DNA of 64,000 bases. It comes from Russula earlei. Taxonomy: Eukaryota > Basidiomycota > Agaricomycetes > Russulales > Russulaceae. Every line of letters starts with the position of its first letter. Within the stretch, counting starts at the first letter, position 1. A program made the translations under genes and the position numbers. This document shows, piece by piece, positions 33,213 to 45,834 of this stretch. The stretch covers positions 1 through 64,000 of the forward strand of contig JAGFNK010000041.1 of NCBI GenBank assembly GCA_025769875.1, given 5' to 3'. The notes below the pieces were generated by a model. The model did no database searches. It was not told the origin of the DNA and was given only the letters and a program-made list of their open reading frames with translations.

Positions 33213-36204
33213 TTATTGAGGATCATACAAGTCCGAGAAGAAGAAATCGCTGTTAGCGGGTGGGGGTCCGGCTGCCAGCCCGCTGGGTATCTCCACTTTA
33301 TCTCCCGACAGGTCTAGAGGTGGGGGTTAAATCAAATGAGTCGGCGCCGTGCAACCGGACTGGCCAAAGTGGGGCACGCACCGAGCAATTTGATTTTGAG
33401 CCCGATCTCCGTCAAAGCCTGGATGAAGTCCGCCGTCTCCTTCGACGCAACGTGTCCGCTGTCCCGGCGGAGCATGTTCAGCCCGTCCGTCCAATCCGCC
33501 CAACGCGATAGGTCCGGTGCGATCGCGTCGGCGAGCGAGCCCTCCGGCGTGATGAGCGAGAAGGACAGAGGCGAGGCCACGAGGGGCGCGTTGCCGGCAG
33601 CGGCGACGAGACCGACCACCGTCGTACCGCCCTCCGACGACGACGAGGACGACGGGGGCGCGGCGCAGTTCGCCGTGGCGATTTCGGTGATCAGCGCGAG
33701 GTCGAAGCGGTCGGGGAGGTCCTCCAGCCCGCTGCGCACTGGGAACTTGGATTGGCTGTCGACGTAGTGCAGATGTTTCAGGCTGTTGTCCTGTATTGGG
33801 GTTATGCGACGCAAAATGGGGGAAGGGGGCACATTGATCGCTTTGTCAGGACGGGGTGATGCGCGTTGTAGGAACGGGGAGATGGGGGCCAAGAAGTGGA
33901 GAAAGAAATGTGGGAGGGGATATACGCACGAGACGCATGAAACGCCACATCCGCGCAGGCCGACGTGGCGTTGGTGAAGAGACCGGGATGGCGTTAAGGA
34001 ACCATGCGCCTTGTAGCAGGCAGTGGATGCGCTGCTGGCGAACGAACTCTTTAGATTCCTTGTAAAGCTTCGCGCGCAAGTTGCGCACGGGCACTTTGCT
34101 CAGAAGATCGTCCTCCTCCTCGAGCTCCTTCATCTGTCGATCGCGCACACCGCGATACTCACAATCCGAGAAGTCCTGCACCATCTCGTGCCAGGGCCGC
34201 AAGTGTTCCTGACGCAGTGCGACCTTCACTCTGCGTGCGTGGGCGCGTTAACGTAACCTCTCGTGAGGGCGGTCAAAGAGACGCACTGGCTCCGAACAAG
34301 GGCAACTACCCTCGTGAAGTCTCCTATTGCGGCACCACTCTCATTCCACATCTGTAGCAAGAAATTAGTAGCAAGTGCATGAACCTTGTAAAGGTTGAGG
34401 AAGAATGGCTGGAAGACGGGGGAAGTCGCGTCTGCAAGGTGACAACATTATCAGGACACCTTCGGAATTACACAATGCGGAAAACATGCATCCAGGGGCC
34501 AAGACACCCCAGTGCTCTGATAGGAGCTCGACAACCTCGTTCGACGCCCGTGCGAGCGGACACCGCCGCTGTGGCGGCCGGGAATTTTGCTCCTGTACGA
34601 CTTTGGAAAAGAAATCTGGGTCACTCTGCACAAAGTTTTTCTTTTACGGAGTGTCAAGAGTGTGTTTTCATGCCAGAGAGCAAAACTCACTAGACAATCG
34701 AGCCCGAGCACTCCTGCTTCGGTGAACTCGTGACTGAGGTTCTCTGATAAAAACCCGAGCTGGCGCCACTTCAACGTTGTGCCATCAGGAGCAGTTTCAA
34801 TTTGCAAGCGCGAGTTTGTCCAGATGTAATCGAGCGCAGCGGCATGAGTCTCCTCAACATCTGGCTCAACGAGTGTCGTCTTCTTGCGATAAATTACACG
34901 TGCCATGTTACCTTGAAAGTCGAGAACGCAGGAAGTCAAGTCTTCGATGGTGTGTGAGCTCATCAGGCGCTATGTAGGGGTAACATGTGTAAATATTACG
35001 CCACAAGGCACGACGAGACTCACGATGATCGCCTTGCGCGTATTAAGCCGCTCCAGCTGCGAAATGAAGGCTTCCCACCAGGTATCCGTGGCATGCGCCA
35101 GGAGCGAATTGATTAACATGACACTAATGCAACTCGGTGATTAGCTTATCGTTGAGGCCGTCACGTAAACCGCTGACGCGCACCTATTCAGCGCAAGCGC
35201 CGTGTCTGCGGTGCCTAGCCGATTGACGACAGTTTCAAGGAGACCCGGTTCTTTGCGCATCTGCTCAAAGACTACGTCGAACCCATAGCGGTAGACGGAG
35301 CCCGGAGGTGCTGTTGGCGGCGCACGGCTCGAACTCGCCACAATGGGACCCGGTGCGCTCGCGGGGTCTGCTTCAACAAGACGTTTAAGTATGGCAGTAG
35401 CTGGGCGGCAGACGTTGATAAGTGACTGGGGTGCCGCAATGATCTGTACCACTTTGAAGATAAAGTTGCTATCAAGTGTCGACCATCCAAACTCGTGATC
35501 CATCAAATTTTTCATTGACGTGAGGGCGTACTATCTCCGAGATCAGAAGGTAGCAATCACCAGAACAACAGTACGAACGGCGAGAGTGTTCCCATGGGTA
35601 GACGTGATGACGTCAATTAATACGCGAACCCCGTCGAGCTTGAGAAACTCGTTAGCAAAATCCTCTTCCTGTAAGTCTCTTCAGAACGGGGCACTGGCGT
35701 AAGGGGGTGATAACAGCCTACGCGAAGGTAGCGTTGAAGGGAAAAGAGGGCTAGCCGAAAGCTCTTCTCTTCTCGCAGGATGACTTTGTTGTAAATTTCC
35801 TGCGCCTCCACAGCGGCTGAATTGACGAGCCTGGTGGGAAATGGTGTCAGGCAAGGGCGGTATCCTGAGAAATTGGCCACGCACTTCAACTTAGCCTTTG
35901 ACTTTATCATACCTCTCAAATTTTCGTTCGTAACGAGCTCATCATCCTCGTCTCGAAGGGCAAAGTCGGTATGAGGCTGCCTGATGTGCAGATTCGCCAC
36001 GAGCTGTTTCACAACGTCCGCCACCATGAGAGTTGGGTCAATCCTGACTTTGACGACCCCATCCTTGGTTGTGACGCTGTTTGTTGGGATTAATGTCCTG
36101 GAAGTACCGTTGGCAGCTGCGCGGGGACGGAGGGGATCTCCATTTGAGTTGGAGGACATGAAGGAGGGGATGTGAAGAACCGAGTCGTTGTGGACTCGAT
36201 TCAT
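33213..36204 (-). CDS. ELMO/CED-12 family protein
   Basis: ELMO proteins pair with DOCK-type exchange factors to activate Rac/Rho GTPases (Lmo1-Dck1 with Rho5 in yeast). The N-terminal exon (36204-35617) contains VRIDPTLMVADVVKQLVANL and a DEDDELVTNENLRGMI ubiquitin-like/RBD-type stretch. Armadillo-like exons follow (FANEFLKLDGVRVLIDVITS; FKVVQIIAAPQSLINVC; ATDTWWEAFISQLERLN). The ELMO core is at about 34960-34370 (KWRQLGFLSENLSHEF, EAGVLGLDCL, NEVVELLSEHWGVLAPG). A C-terminal PH-like domain lies at 34230-33330 (QQRIHCLLQGAWFLNAIP, MWRFMRL, LKHLHYVD) and the end is FFFSDLYDPQ. About ten introns. The start could also be the Met at 36159. TOR begins only 64 bp away on the other strand. Confidence 0.88.
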
Positions 36205-36268
36205 TTCCGCCGCGGCCCGGATCTCCGTTGACTTATCAACTCACCTCTTCGTGGTCGCCTCTGCCGCA
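36205..36268. promoter_or_regulatory. 64-bp bidirectional start region between ELMO and TOR
   Basis: The two start codons (ELMO 36204 on minus, TOR 36269 on plus) are 64 bp apart, or 109 bp if ELMO starts at 36159. Both transcripts must start within or overlap this interval. A CT-rich stretch is present but no TATA box. Confidence 0.5.
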
Positions 36269-39200
36269 ATGGCCACTCCGTCTGTCTCACAGCATGCGGA
36301 CATACTCAATTCCATTTTCCTCGGCCTGAGAAGCAAAAGTCCGGAGACTCGTCTTCAATCTGCTCTTGACTTGCGCCGATATGTATGTCTTCTCCCGCTG
36401 TACGCCTCGCTGGTACACACGATAGCCCTGTTAGGTTGCGACAAAGGTCGTCGAAATGTCTTCAGATGCTGCAGCCAAACTATGGGAGGACTCTATCAAT
36501 CAAAGGCTGTTTGATCTCGTACATAGCCCTCACAACCATGATAAATTGGGGGGTATTCTCGCCATCGGTGCGTGTCTTCTCTTCTCGTCCGACCTATAAA
36601 TCATCCTGATCGTCCCAGATCATCTTCTTGACGTGGACGGGGAAGAGACGATCGAATTCAAGCAAAATCTGTTCCGCTTCTACAATTATGTCAAGTCTTT
36701 GTTGCCCAATAATGACCTCAACGTCATGCTCGCCGCTTCCAAGACGCTCGGACAGATAGCTGAGATTGGTGGCGCTGCATTTGGGGAGCATTTCATGGAT
36801 TACGAAGTACCTGCCGCCATCGGCTTGCTGCAAGGGGACAAGCAGGAGCCCGGCCGGTATGCTGGCGTGCTCATTTTAAAGGAACTCGCTCGGAATAGTC
36901 CAGTCTACTTCCATTCACACATCGATCTCGTCTTTGACAAGATCCTTATGCCTCTTCGAGACCCGCGTGTTATTGTCCGTGAGGGTGCTGCGGAACTTCT
37001 CGCCGCTTGTCTCGAAATTATTTCCGAAAGGGAACGTCAGGGAAGGAGCGCCCACCTCTCCAAGATCCTAGCGGATGCACAAGCAGGACTCAAAACGAGT
37101 CAACCCGAGGTCATTCATGGTTCACTACTTACATACCGGGAGCTGCTCCTTCACGGTGGCATGGTGAGCCTACTTCTGTGTAAGATTAATATCCATTCCG
37201 ATCCTCAGTCTTTCAGTTCATGCGCGAGAACTTCATGGATACCGCGGAAAGTATCTTACGCTTTCGGACGTCCCGTGATCCCTTGGTTCGAAAAATGGTC
37301 ATCACCCTTATTCCTACTCTTGCCGTATACGACACGCAGACCTTTAGTGAACACTTTCTCCACAAAGCGATGGGTCATCTCTTAACTCTTCTCAGCAAAT
37401 CTCATGAACGATCTTTTGGTGCGTCTGATGTCGCTTTAGCATCCTTGCCCTGACTTCGTCCGTTGTTGAAGCATTCATCGCCATTGGACACATCGCAAAG
37501 GCTGTTGGCAGTGACATGAAGCCATTCCTGGACTCTATCATGCAGCAGGTCAAGCTTGGCTTGCAGAATAGAGGGTAGGCTACAAATACCCACGTTAGAA
37601 TTGGTCTCTCATCATTGTGCCCTAGGAAGAAGGCACCATCCGAAGAGCCCATGTTTCAATGTGTCGGGATGTTGGCTGCGGCCGTCGGTCCGAACTTAAC
37701 TAAGCTTCTGCACGATCAGCTTGACCTGATGTTCGCGTGCGGGCTGAGTGAGCCTCTTCACCATGCACTAATAGAAATTGCGAAGAACATCCCCCCCCTC
37801 TTGAAAACCATACAAGGCACGTTTTCGTACTCCTTTGTCTCTTATGTCCTAATTTCATTTTGCCAGATCGCCTCCTTGATATGTTATCGATGATCCTCAG
37901 CGATAAGCCGTACAAACCCCTCGGGGCGCCACCCGTGCTCATGCGAGGAAATGTTTCTACCATCTCTCGGGATCTCAATGCGTCTCAGGTAGGATGTGCT
38001 TTCCGAATATCGACGACAGGCTAATATGAATGCTAGAACTCTGGGACAACGAAGAGCTCTGAACAGATCACCCTAGCTCTCACCATTCTCGGCGAATTCG
38101 ACTTCAGCGGTATGCTTCAAGTGGGCTGTCAGTATTGCAGGCGTTAACTTGAGTCACAGGGCATGTTCTCAACGAGTTTGTGCGTAATTGCGCCCTTCCG
38201 TATCTCGAAGAAGACCATCTAGAAGTGCGGAAGGCGGCGGCCTTGACATGCTGTAGTGTCTTCAGGCGGGACCCTATCGGCTTTCAGGGCAGCAATAACT
38301 CCATCGAAATCATCAGCGACGTCATCGACAAACTACTTACAGTGGGCATCGCCGACCCAGGTTCGTAACCCCCTACATGGCGTTGTGGGTCCGCTGACTC
38401 TCCTTTCCTAGACGCAACAATCCGACAGGCTGTCCTAGCAAATCTACATGAACAGTTCGACAAACACCTGGCTCAGGCAGAGAATGTCCGCTCCCTTTTC
38501 ATTGCTTTGAACGACGAAGTCTTCGAGAATCGTGAGACAGTGGTCGGCCTCATTGGGCGCCTCGCACTGCACAACCCCGCTTATGTGATACCTTCACTGC
38601 GCAAATCCCTTATACAACTACTCACAGAATTTGAATACTCAACCGTTACGTGGGTATCACCTCTTGCCGACTGTGCTCCGTTCTATGATTGAGAACGCGA
38701 TACACAGGCGCAATCGCGAAGAATGCTCGAGGCTTTTGACACTCCTCGTGAGTGCAACGCAGCGCTTGATCAAACCTTATGCACTCCCGATGCTACGCGT
38801 GCTTTTACTCAAAGCTAATGATCCCAACGCCACTGTTGCCGCAAACGTGTTGATGTGTCTTGGCGAGCTGGCTTGCGTTGGTGGGGAGGACGTGAATCCA
38901 CACGTTCCCGAATTAATGGAGATTATCCTCGCAAAGCTCGCCGACCCAAGCATCGCGAAGCGCGATGCTGCCCTGCATGCACTTGGGCAGGTGTGCTCTA
39001 GCACGGGATATGTTATACAACCTTTGGTGGAATATCCCCAGCTGTTGCAGATCTTTGGGCGGATATTAAAGAGCGAGTCAAATTCGTCTGTGCGCCGGGA
39101 AGTCATCAAAGTACTGGGAATCATAGGTGCACTCGACCCTTACAGACGTAAAGTTCGCCATGTTTTCTCCAGCTGGGAGACTCGATGTCTGACACTACAC

Positions 39201-42200
39201 TGCAGACTAAACCTGACGAGGAACTGAACGAGTCCCAAACACCCGCTGCAGCGGCAATTAATCTCACGTATACGACGTCCTCGGCTTCGGATGACTACTT
39301 TCAGACTGTGGTCATCAACGCACTGCTTGGCATTCTCAAAGATCAGTCACTGAGCAGCCAGCACCACACCGTCATCGAAGCCATTATGTCGATATTCAAG
39401 ACGCAAGGTCTCAAATGCGTGACATTCTTACCTCAGGTAAGAGAGCGCTTATGCGACATCAAATGTGCCGTCTGGTCACGGTCTCTCCAGATCATCCCAG
39501 CGTTCGCAGCTGTGACTCGCAGTTCTGCTGCGCGCCTTCAAGAGTTTCACTTACAACAACTTGCTATCCTTATCGGCATTATCAAGCAACATGTCCGCAA
39601 GTATATGCCCGATATCTTTGCGCTGGTGACAGACCTCTGGGAAAACCAGTCACTGCAGCTTCCGCTTGTGTCGCTTATTGAATCGCTGGGCAAAGCGCTT
39701 GACGCAGAGTTCAGGCCGTTTCTGTCAACCATCTTGCCACTCATACTGAAGGTATTTGACGGAGAATTGAACGACAAGCGCTCTGCGACCCAGATCAAGG
39801 TGTTTGATGCGTTCTTAACGTTCGGCTCAAATATCGAGGAATACTTGCACCTTGTCATTCCCATCATTGTGAGAACGTACGAACGATCTGACGCGTCAAC
39901 AGCGTTACGCAAGCGCGCGATCGTCACAATTGATGGGCTTTCGAGTCGTGTTAATTTCTCCGATCATGCATCGCGCATCATTCACCCACTTGTGCGAGTG
40001 TTGACCTCTTCGAACAACGAATTGCGGATGGCCGTGCTCGACACGCTGTGTTCATTGCTTGTCCAGCTGGGATCAGACTTCGCCATATTTGTGCCTACCA
40101 TAAACAAGGTAGCTTTCCTATGCCACCAGGCTTGCACCGTATATGCTGACGGGGCGTGCAGGCACTACTACGCCACAGAATTCCTCACCCTAAGTACGAG
40201 AGTCTTGTATCCAAGTTACTGAACGGAGAGCGCTTGCCGCAGGAACTAGGAACCCTTGAATACATGTAAGTGACGTTTTCTGATTGAGGAATTTTCATTC
40301 AAGTTTATTGTAGCATGAATGAGAGTAACAAGGCACCGGAATTTTCCGCACCTGCAGAGGCCGCCAAGATGACTGTTAATCAGCAACACCTGAAGCAGGC
40401 GTGGGACACGTCGCAGGTCTCAACTAAAGAAGATTGGCTAGGATGGATGCATCGCCTTTCGGTAGAATTTATGAAGGAGTCGCCTTCTCATGCTTTGCGC
40501 GCTTGCATGAGCCTGGTTGATGTCCATCCGCCTCTGGCGAAGGAGTTGTTCAATGCGGCATTTATCTCTTGTTGGCGGGATCTCTACGAACAATACCAGG
40601 TACGTATTTATTTATGGTCCCGGCAGTGCAAGCTTCAACAAGGGTACAGGAAGATCTTGTCCGTGCGATCGACTATGCGATCACGTCACCGACAGCACCA
40701 TCAGACCTAATACACAGGTTGTTAAACCTGTGCGAGTTTATGGAACACGAAGACCAGCGGCTCCCAATCGAGAACAGCATTCTCGGAGAATATGCACTAA
40801 AGTACCATGCCTACGCCAAGGCACTGCACTACAAGGAACTTGAGTTTTTCACGGAAACATCCCCATCGATCATCGAGGCACTGATCGGTATCAACACGAA
40901 GCTACAGCAGTCAGACGCGGCGTGGGGCACGCTCCTCGTCGCACGGGAGCAGTACGATATTACGAAGCACGACCAATGGTATGAAAGACTTGGGCGATGG
41001 CAAGAGGCTCTCCGCACATACGAACGCAGGGAACAAGAAGACCCAGGGAATCCGGACATCGCGATCGGCCGAATGAAATGCCTTCATGCGCTCGGGGAGT
41101 GGGACCAGCTCGCGGGGCAGGTTGAGGAGTATTGGGCGAGTGCGACACCAGATGAGCGCCGTGAAATAGCTCCAATGGCTGCTGCCGCCGCATGGTCACT
41201 AAATGACTGGGACTCTATGGACAATTACATTGCTACCATGAAGGCGGAGTCGACAGATCGTGCGTTCTATCGCGCAATTTTGTCGGTGCACCAGAATCAG
41301 TTCCCGAAGGCGCTGGCACATATCACAAAGGCGCGCGACCTGCTCGATCCGGAGCTCAGTGGTCTCATAGGTGAAAGCTACGGACGATCGTATAAGTGAG
41401 CCTGACAAGCCTGAAGTATGATTTTCTACATCTAACCTTGTTTTAGCGTAATGGTCAGAGCTCAGATGCTCTCCGAGCTAGAAGAGATCATCGCCTACAA
41501 ACAATTTGCCGACCAGCCGGAGCGTCAGCAAACCATCAGGAAAACCTGGATCAAAAGGTTTGCTCTCTCATGTGTATTTATCAATATACTCAACCGTCCC
41601 AGACTCCAGGGATGTCAGCCCGATGTAGAGGTTTGGCAGAGGATTCTCCAGGTTCGGACGCTAGTTTTGAGCCCAGATGATGACCCGGCTATGTGGATCA
41701 AATTCGCCAACCTCTGTCGGAAGTCCGAGCGCATGTTACTTGCCGAAAAGACAATCAACTCGTTGCTATCTCAAGAAAGGGTGATGCACTTCCGTAGGAG
41801 AATATAAACTTTGCTGACTGGCCTTTCTATGCTCAGCATCAGAAAGCTCCTCCGAACGTTGTTTATGCCCAGCTCAAGTATATGTGGGCATCAGGGTCCA
41901 AAGAAGACAGCCTCACCTTTCTCCGCTCGTTCTCTACAAATCTATCGAGGGATTTGGAGGCCGAGACGACGCAGCGCGGGCAACGGTCTGGCGTGTCCAA
42001 GCAGAAACTCGACGAGCTTGCACGGCTTTTGGCGCGTTGCTATTTCAAACAAGGCGAGTGGCAAATCGAACTTTCAGACAGCTGGGCTACGGTTCGTGAA
42101 CAACACGCGCTTTAGTTCCTGGCACTAGCTCATACAAAATCACAGCGGAATGTAAAAGACATCCTTTACTCATATCTCCTTGCCACACAATTCGACCCTA

Positions 42201-44987
42201 ATTGGTACAAGGCATGGCACACCTGGGCTTTAGCGAACTTTGAAGTTGTCAACCACCTTCTCAATCAAGCGGAAGTAAAGGCTGCGGACGTCATGGGTAC
42301 CACCTTGGTCCCACATATCATTCCTGCTGTTCAAGGTAACGTTCCCCTGCAAGGTTATGTCACACTGACAAACCAGGGAGTCAAGGTTTCTTCCGCTCTA
42401 TCGCCCTGCGTAGCGAGAATTCCTTACAAGATACCCTTCGACTGTTGACACTTTGGTTCAAATTCGGGGCCCAAGACGAAGTCAGCCACGCGATTGCCAG
42501 CGGGTTCAGCACAGTCGAAGTAGACACATGGCTTGAAGTGATTCCCCAGGTATGATGTCTACCTTTCCTCCTCCGGATTCCCCTAAGCTTCTTCGCACAG
42601 ATCATTGCGCGCATCCAGACCCCCAACACCAATATCCGGAGGAACATCACATGTCTACTCACAGATGTTGGCAAGCACCATCCGCAGGCGCTGATTTATC
42701 CTCTTACTGTGGCCTCGAAATCTCCAAGCGCTTTACGAAAAGATGCTGCCCTTGCCATAATGGACCGCATGAAGCAACACAGCCCAGTCATTGTCGAGCA
42801 GGTAAGGTTATCGTTATCGCACTTGAGTGGAGACATTTATGAACTTCTTTCGCACAGGCACTTGTCGTCAGTCACGAGCTAATACGTGTCGCTATTCTCT
42901 GGCACGAACAATGGCATGAGAAGCTGGAAGAGGCTTCTCGTCAGTACTATACCGAGCACAACCCGGAGGGCATGATTGCTGCGCTCGAACCACTTCACGA
43001 AGAGCTGGAGAGGGTTGGTTCTCATCCGAAAGCACCTATTCACTAACGGTTCACCTTGACCTTCAGGGACCGCAAACTGCACGAGAAACTTCATTCATCC
43101 AAGCATTCGGTCGTGAGCTTCACGAGGCGAGAGAAGCGACTCGTCGATACCAGAAATATGGCGAAATCAAAGACCTTGACAATGCTTGGGACATCTATTT
43201 TGCCGTGAGAAATTCATCATCCACCGCGATGTGTCAGTCTTATAATAAACTTTTCTTCAGGTCTTTAAGAAGGTCGAGAAACAACTGCCACAATTGACCA
43301 CATTGGACTTGCAGTATGTCTCACCCGAACTCTTGAAGGCACGTAATCTGGAACTAGCTGTTCCGGGTAAGTGCTTTCCCAACGAGAGAACGATGTCTTC
43401 ATCTGGCTTAACCTGGCATTTAGGGACATACCAAAGCGGAAAGGAAACCATCAAGATCGCAAATTTCGCGCCGAAGTTGTCAATCATCATATCGAAGCAG
43501 CGGCCTCGTCGCCTCTATCTCAAAGGCAGCGATGGAAAGGAATATCAATATGTCTTGAAGGGTACGGACAAGCTGTGAAGTGTCTCCAATCATCGTCACT
43601 GACGTGTCACGTTCTGTAGGACACGAAGATCTTCGTCAGGATGAACGCGTTCATGCAGTTGTTCAGCCTTGTGAATACTCTCCTATCAGAGGACACGGAC
43701 AGCTTTAAGCGCCACCTTCATATTCAACGATTTTCAGTCATACCTCTTGGCCCGCATGCCGGCCTTATCGGGTGGGTCCACGATAGCGACACGCTACACG
43801 TATTAGTCCGCGACTACCGTGAATCACGAAAGGTTCTCCTGAATATCGAGTACCGGCTAATGCTGCAGGCACGTCGATTATCCTTGGTTCCCATCCTTTC
43901 CATTGCTAACCCCATGCAGATGGCGCCAGACTATGAGAACCTCATGCTGTTACAGAAGATCGAAGTGTTCGAGTACGCCCTGGAGAATACCACAGGTCAA
44001 GATTTGTATCGAGTCTTGTGGCTGAAGAGTATCAACTCTGAGCACTGGCTCGAGCGTCGTGCGACATTCACTCGGTCACTCGCAGTCAACAGCATGGTCG
44101 GTCACATTCTAGGACTTGGTGACCGCCATCCATCGAATATTATGCTGGAGCGCAAGACGGGAAAGGTGGTGCATATTGACTTTGGCGATTGCTTCGAGGT
44201 AGCAATGCATCGCGAGAAGTTCCCCGAAAAGATACCTTTCCGACTCACTCGGATGCTTACACATGCCATGGAGGTGATTTGAATTCCTCCTGTGCGATGT
44301 CAGAGACACGGCTGAGTCTCCACAGGTCAGCGGCATAGAAGGCAGCTATAGAAACACCTGCGAAATCTCTATGCGAGTCCTGCGTGACAACAAAGAATCC
44401 TTGATGGCGGTTCTAGAAGCATTCGTATACGACCCTCTGATCAACTGGAGGTTGATGCCAACGAAGGGTGACAATCGGCGCACTGGTGAGCAGGTCTTTG
44501 TGCAGCGGAAGTTCTCACCTCCCTTACATGAGAGTCAGGTGGTGACTCCTCACGGACGGCAGATTTATCTCGCGTCAATGCGTACGTGCAGGAGCCCCTT
44601 CGCAAGCTGAAGGCCGACGAGAACACCATTCTCAACGGTATGCCGGACACATTTCATTTATCACCCCGTCTCGCTTATTCTCAATTCCCCACAACAGAGG
44701 CCCAAGAGCGCAATGACCGTGCGTTGGCGGTGTTGAATCGGGTACAACACAAACTCACAGGTTCGTAAGCTCCGATCTTGTGATACGAGATGGGGATAAC
44801 GTGTCTTTAGGTCGCGACTTCAACCCTAACGTCGTGCTTTCGGTGCAAGCTCAGGTCGATAAACTGATCTTACAAGCAACCTCACTGGAGAATCTCTGCC
44901 AGTGTTTCTCAGGATGGTATAATGATCCATACTCTAGTGTTCGCTTTGGCACTTACTTTGCCTTGATTCAGGTGCGCATTCTGGTAG
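36269..44987 (+). CDS. TOR: Serine/threonine kinase TOR (target of rapamycin)
   Basis: Core kinase of TORC1/TORC2, coupling nutrients to growth. Many short exons; the start [17 protein letters not shown] is at 36269. HEAT-repeat region to about 40.1 kb ([36 protein letters not shown]). FAT domain about 40.3-42.8 kb ([31 protein letters not shown]). FRB about 42.86-43.26 kb ([44 protein letters not shown]). Kinase 43.29-44.5 kb ([11 protein letters not shown], catalytic loop [17 protein letters not shown]). FATC ([15 protein letters not shown]) is completed by the last 55-bp intron, stop 44985-44987. One GC-AG intron (43869-43919). A 1-nt insertion near 43649-43652 shifts frame between DERV and [11 protein letters not shown]. 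Confidence 0.95.
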
Positions 44988-45196
44988 TTAAGCCCAGTTG
45001 TCCCTCCGACCCGACCTCGGTTGAGGTCACACCATATCTCTGTCCATCTGATCTGCTATCTAGATTGTAACCCAGTTTACGCTTTCTTTTGTCCTGTATA
45101 TCCAATTATGTGTACGCAATCAAACCGGGGTTTTCTCAGCGAGCATTGAGTCGGGTCGGGACGATGCGGCGCAGGAGGAAGAAGTGAAAAAAAGCA
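44988..45196. other. TOR 3' flank
   Basis: Downstream of the TOR stop; presumed 3' UTR and termination region, convergent with the tRNA pair. No other feature. Confidence 0.4.
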
Positions 45197-45275
45197 GGGC
45201 CTGGCCGGGAATTGAACCCGGGACCTCCTCCAAATTCTGCCCGAAGAAGGAATCATGCTACTAGACCATCAGGCC
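45197..45275 (-). tRNA. tRNA-Pro(CGG) with 7-nt intron
   Basis: The minus strand folds as a proline tRNA: 5' GGCCTGA acceptor strand, D-arm GGTCTAGTAGCATGAT, anticodon stem CCTTC/GGAGG, loop TT-CGG-G, then a 7-nt intron after position 37, and T-arm CCGGGTTCAATTCCCGG. 72 mature positions plus 7 intron bases equal 79. The 7:66 acceptor pair is A-C, a mismatch. Confidence 0.88.
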
Positions 45276-45282
45276 TAAAGTT

Positions 45283-45362
45283 GGGCCTGACCGGGAATTG
45301 AACCCGGGACCTCCTCCAACTTGCAGCCCTAAGAAGGAATCATACTACTAGACCACCAGGCC
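45283..45362 (-). tRNA. tRNA-Pro(AGG) with 8-nt intron
   Basis: Sister of the gene at 45197 and only 7 bp from it, same strand. Acceptor GGCCTGG (pair 7:66 is a G-T wobble), same D- and T-arms, anticodon stem CCTTC/GGAGG, loop TT-AGG-G and an 8-nt intron after position 37. AGG would be read as IGG after deamination. The spacing suggests a recent tandem duplication and possibly one dicistronic transcript. Confidence 0.88.
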
Positions 45363-45834
45363 TCAGCACTCGGAAACATTTGACAGACCACATAACCCCT
45401 CGTCATAGAACGTATGGTCCTCTCGATATGGCACTCGACCAGCGCACGCCCTCTTCCAGCACACCTTTCAAGTTTCCTATCCCTTTTATCTTTCTAATTT
45501 TGGGGTCGGGAAAGGAAGGAAGGAGTGAAATAAAATTCATCCCGTCCATCTCTTTCTCACATGCGACGTTGATCATCCGATGAGTACCAGCGCTCAACTG
45601 TTTTTGTTTTCTCGGCGCTCCTTCCTTCCTTATCGTACAGAGTACTCTGGGTCCAATATCAACCTCTTGTGCCAACACGTTTCTTTGTATGTCCCGAAGT
45701 ATACGTATGCTCCTGGGTCAACGGGGAGGATCGAACGGAGCCTTTCATTTCTGATAGTGCATCGGTAAATCTATTCTAATGGAGGTGGACTTAGAGAATA
45801 AGGTAACTTGCCCGAACTTTTCACTTAGTTGATC
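45363..45834. other. Spacer between tRNAs and F-box gene
   Basis: Between the tRNA pair and the 3' end of the F-box gene. No gene seen. Confidence 0.4.

Noticed and set aside
42113..42115. In-frame TAG in the TOR FAT domain
   Set aside because: It lies inside an intron (GTTCGT to TCACAG, about 42091-42147); splicing gives SWAT followed by RNVKDIL as in relatives.
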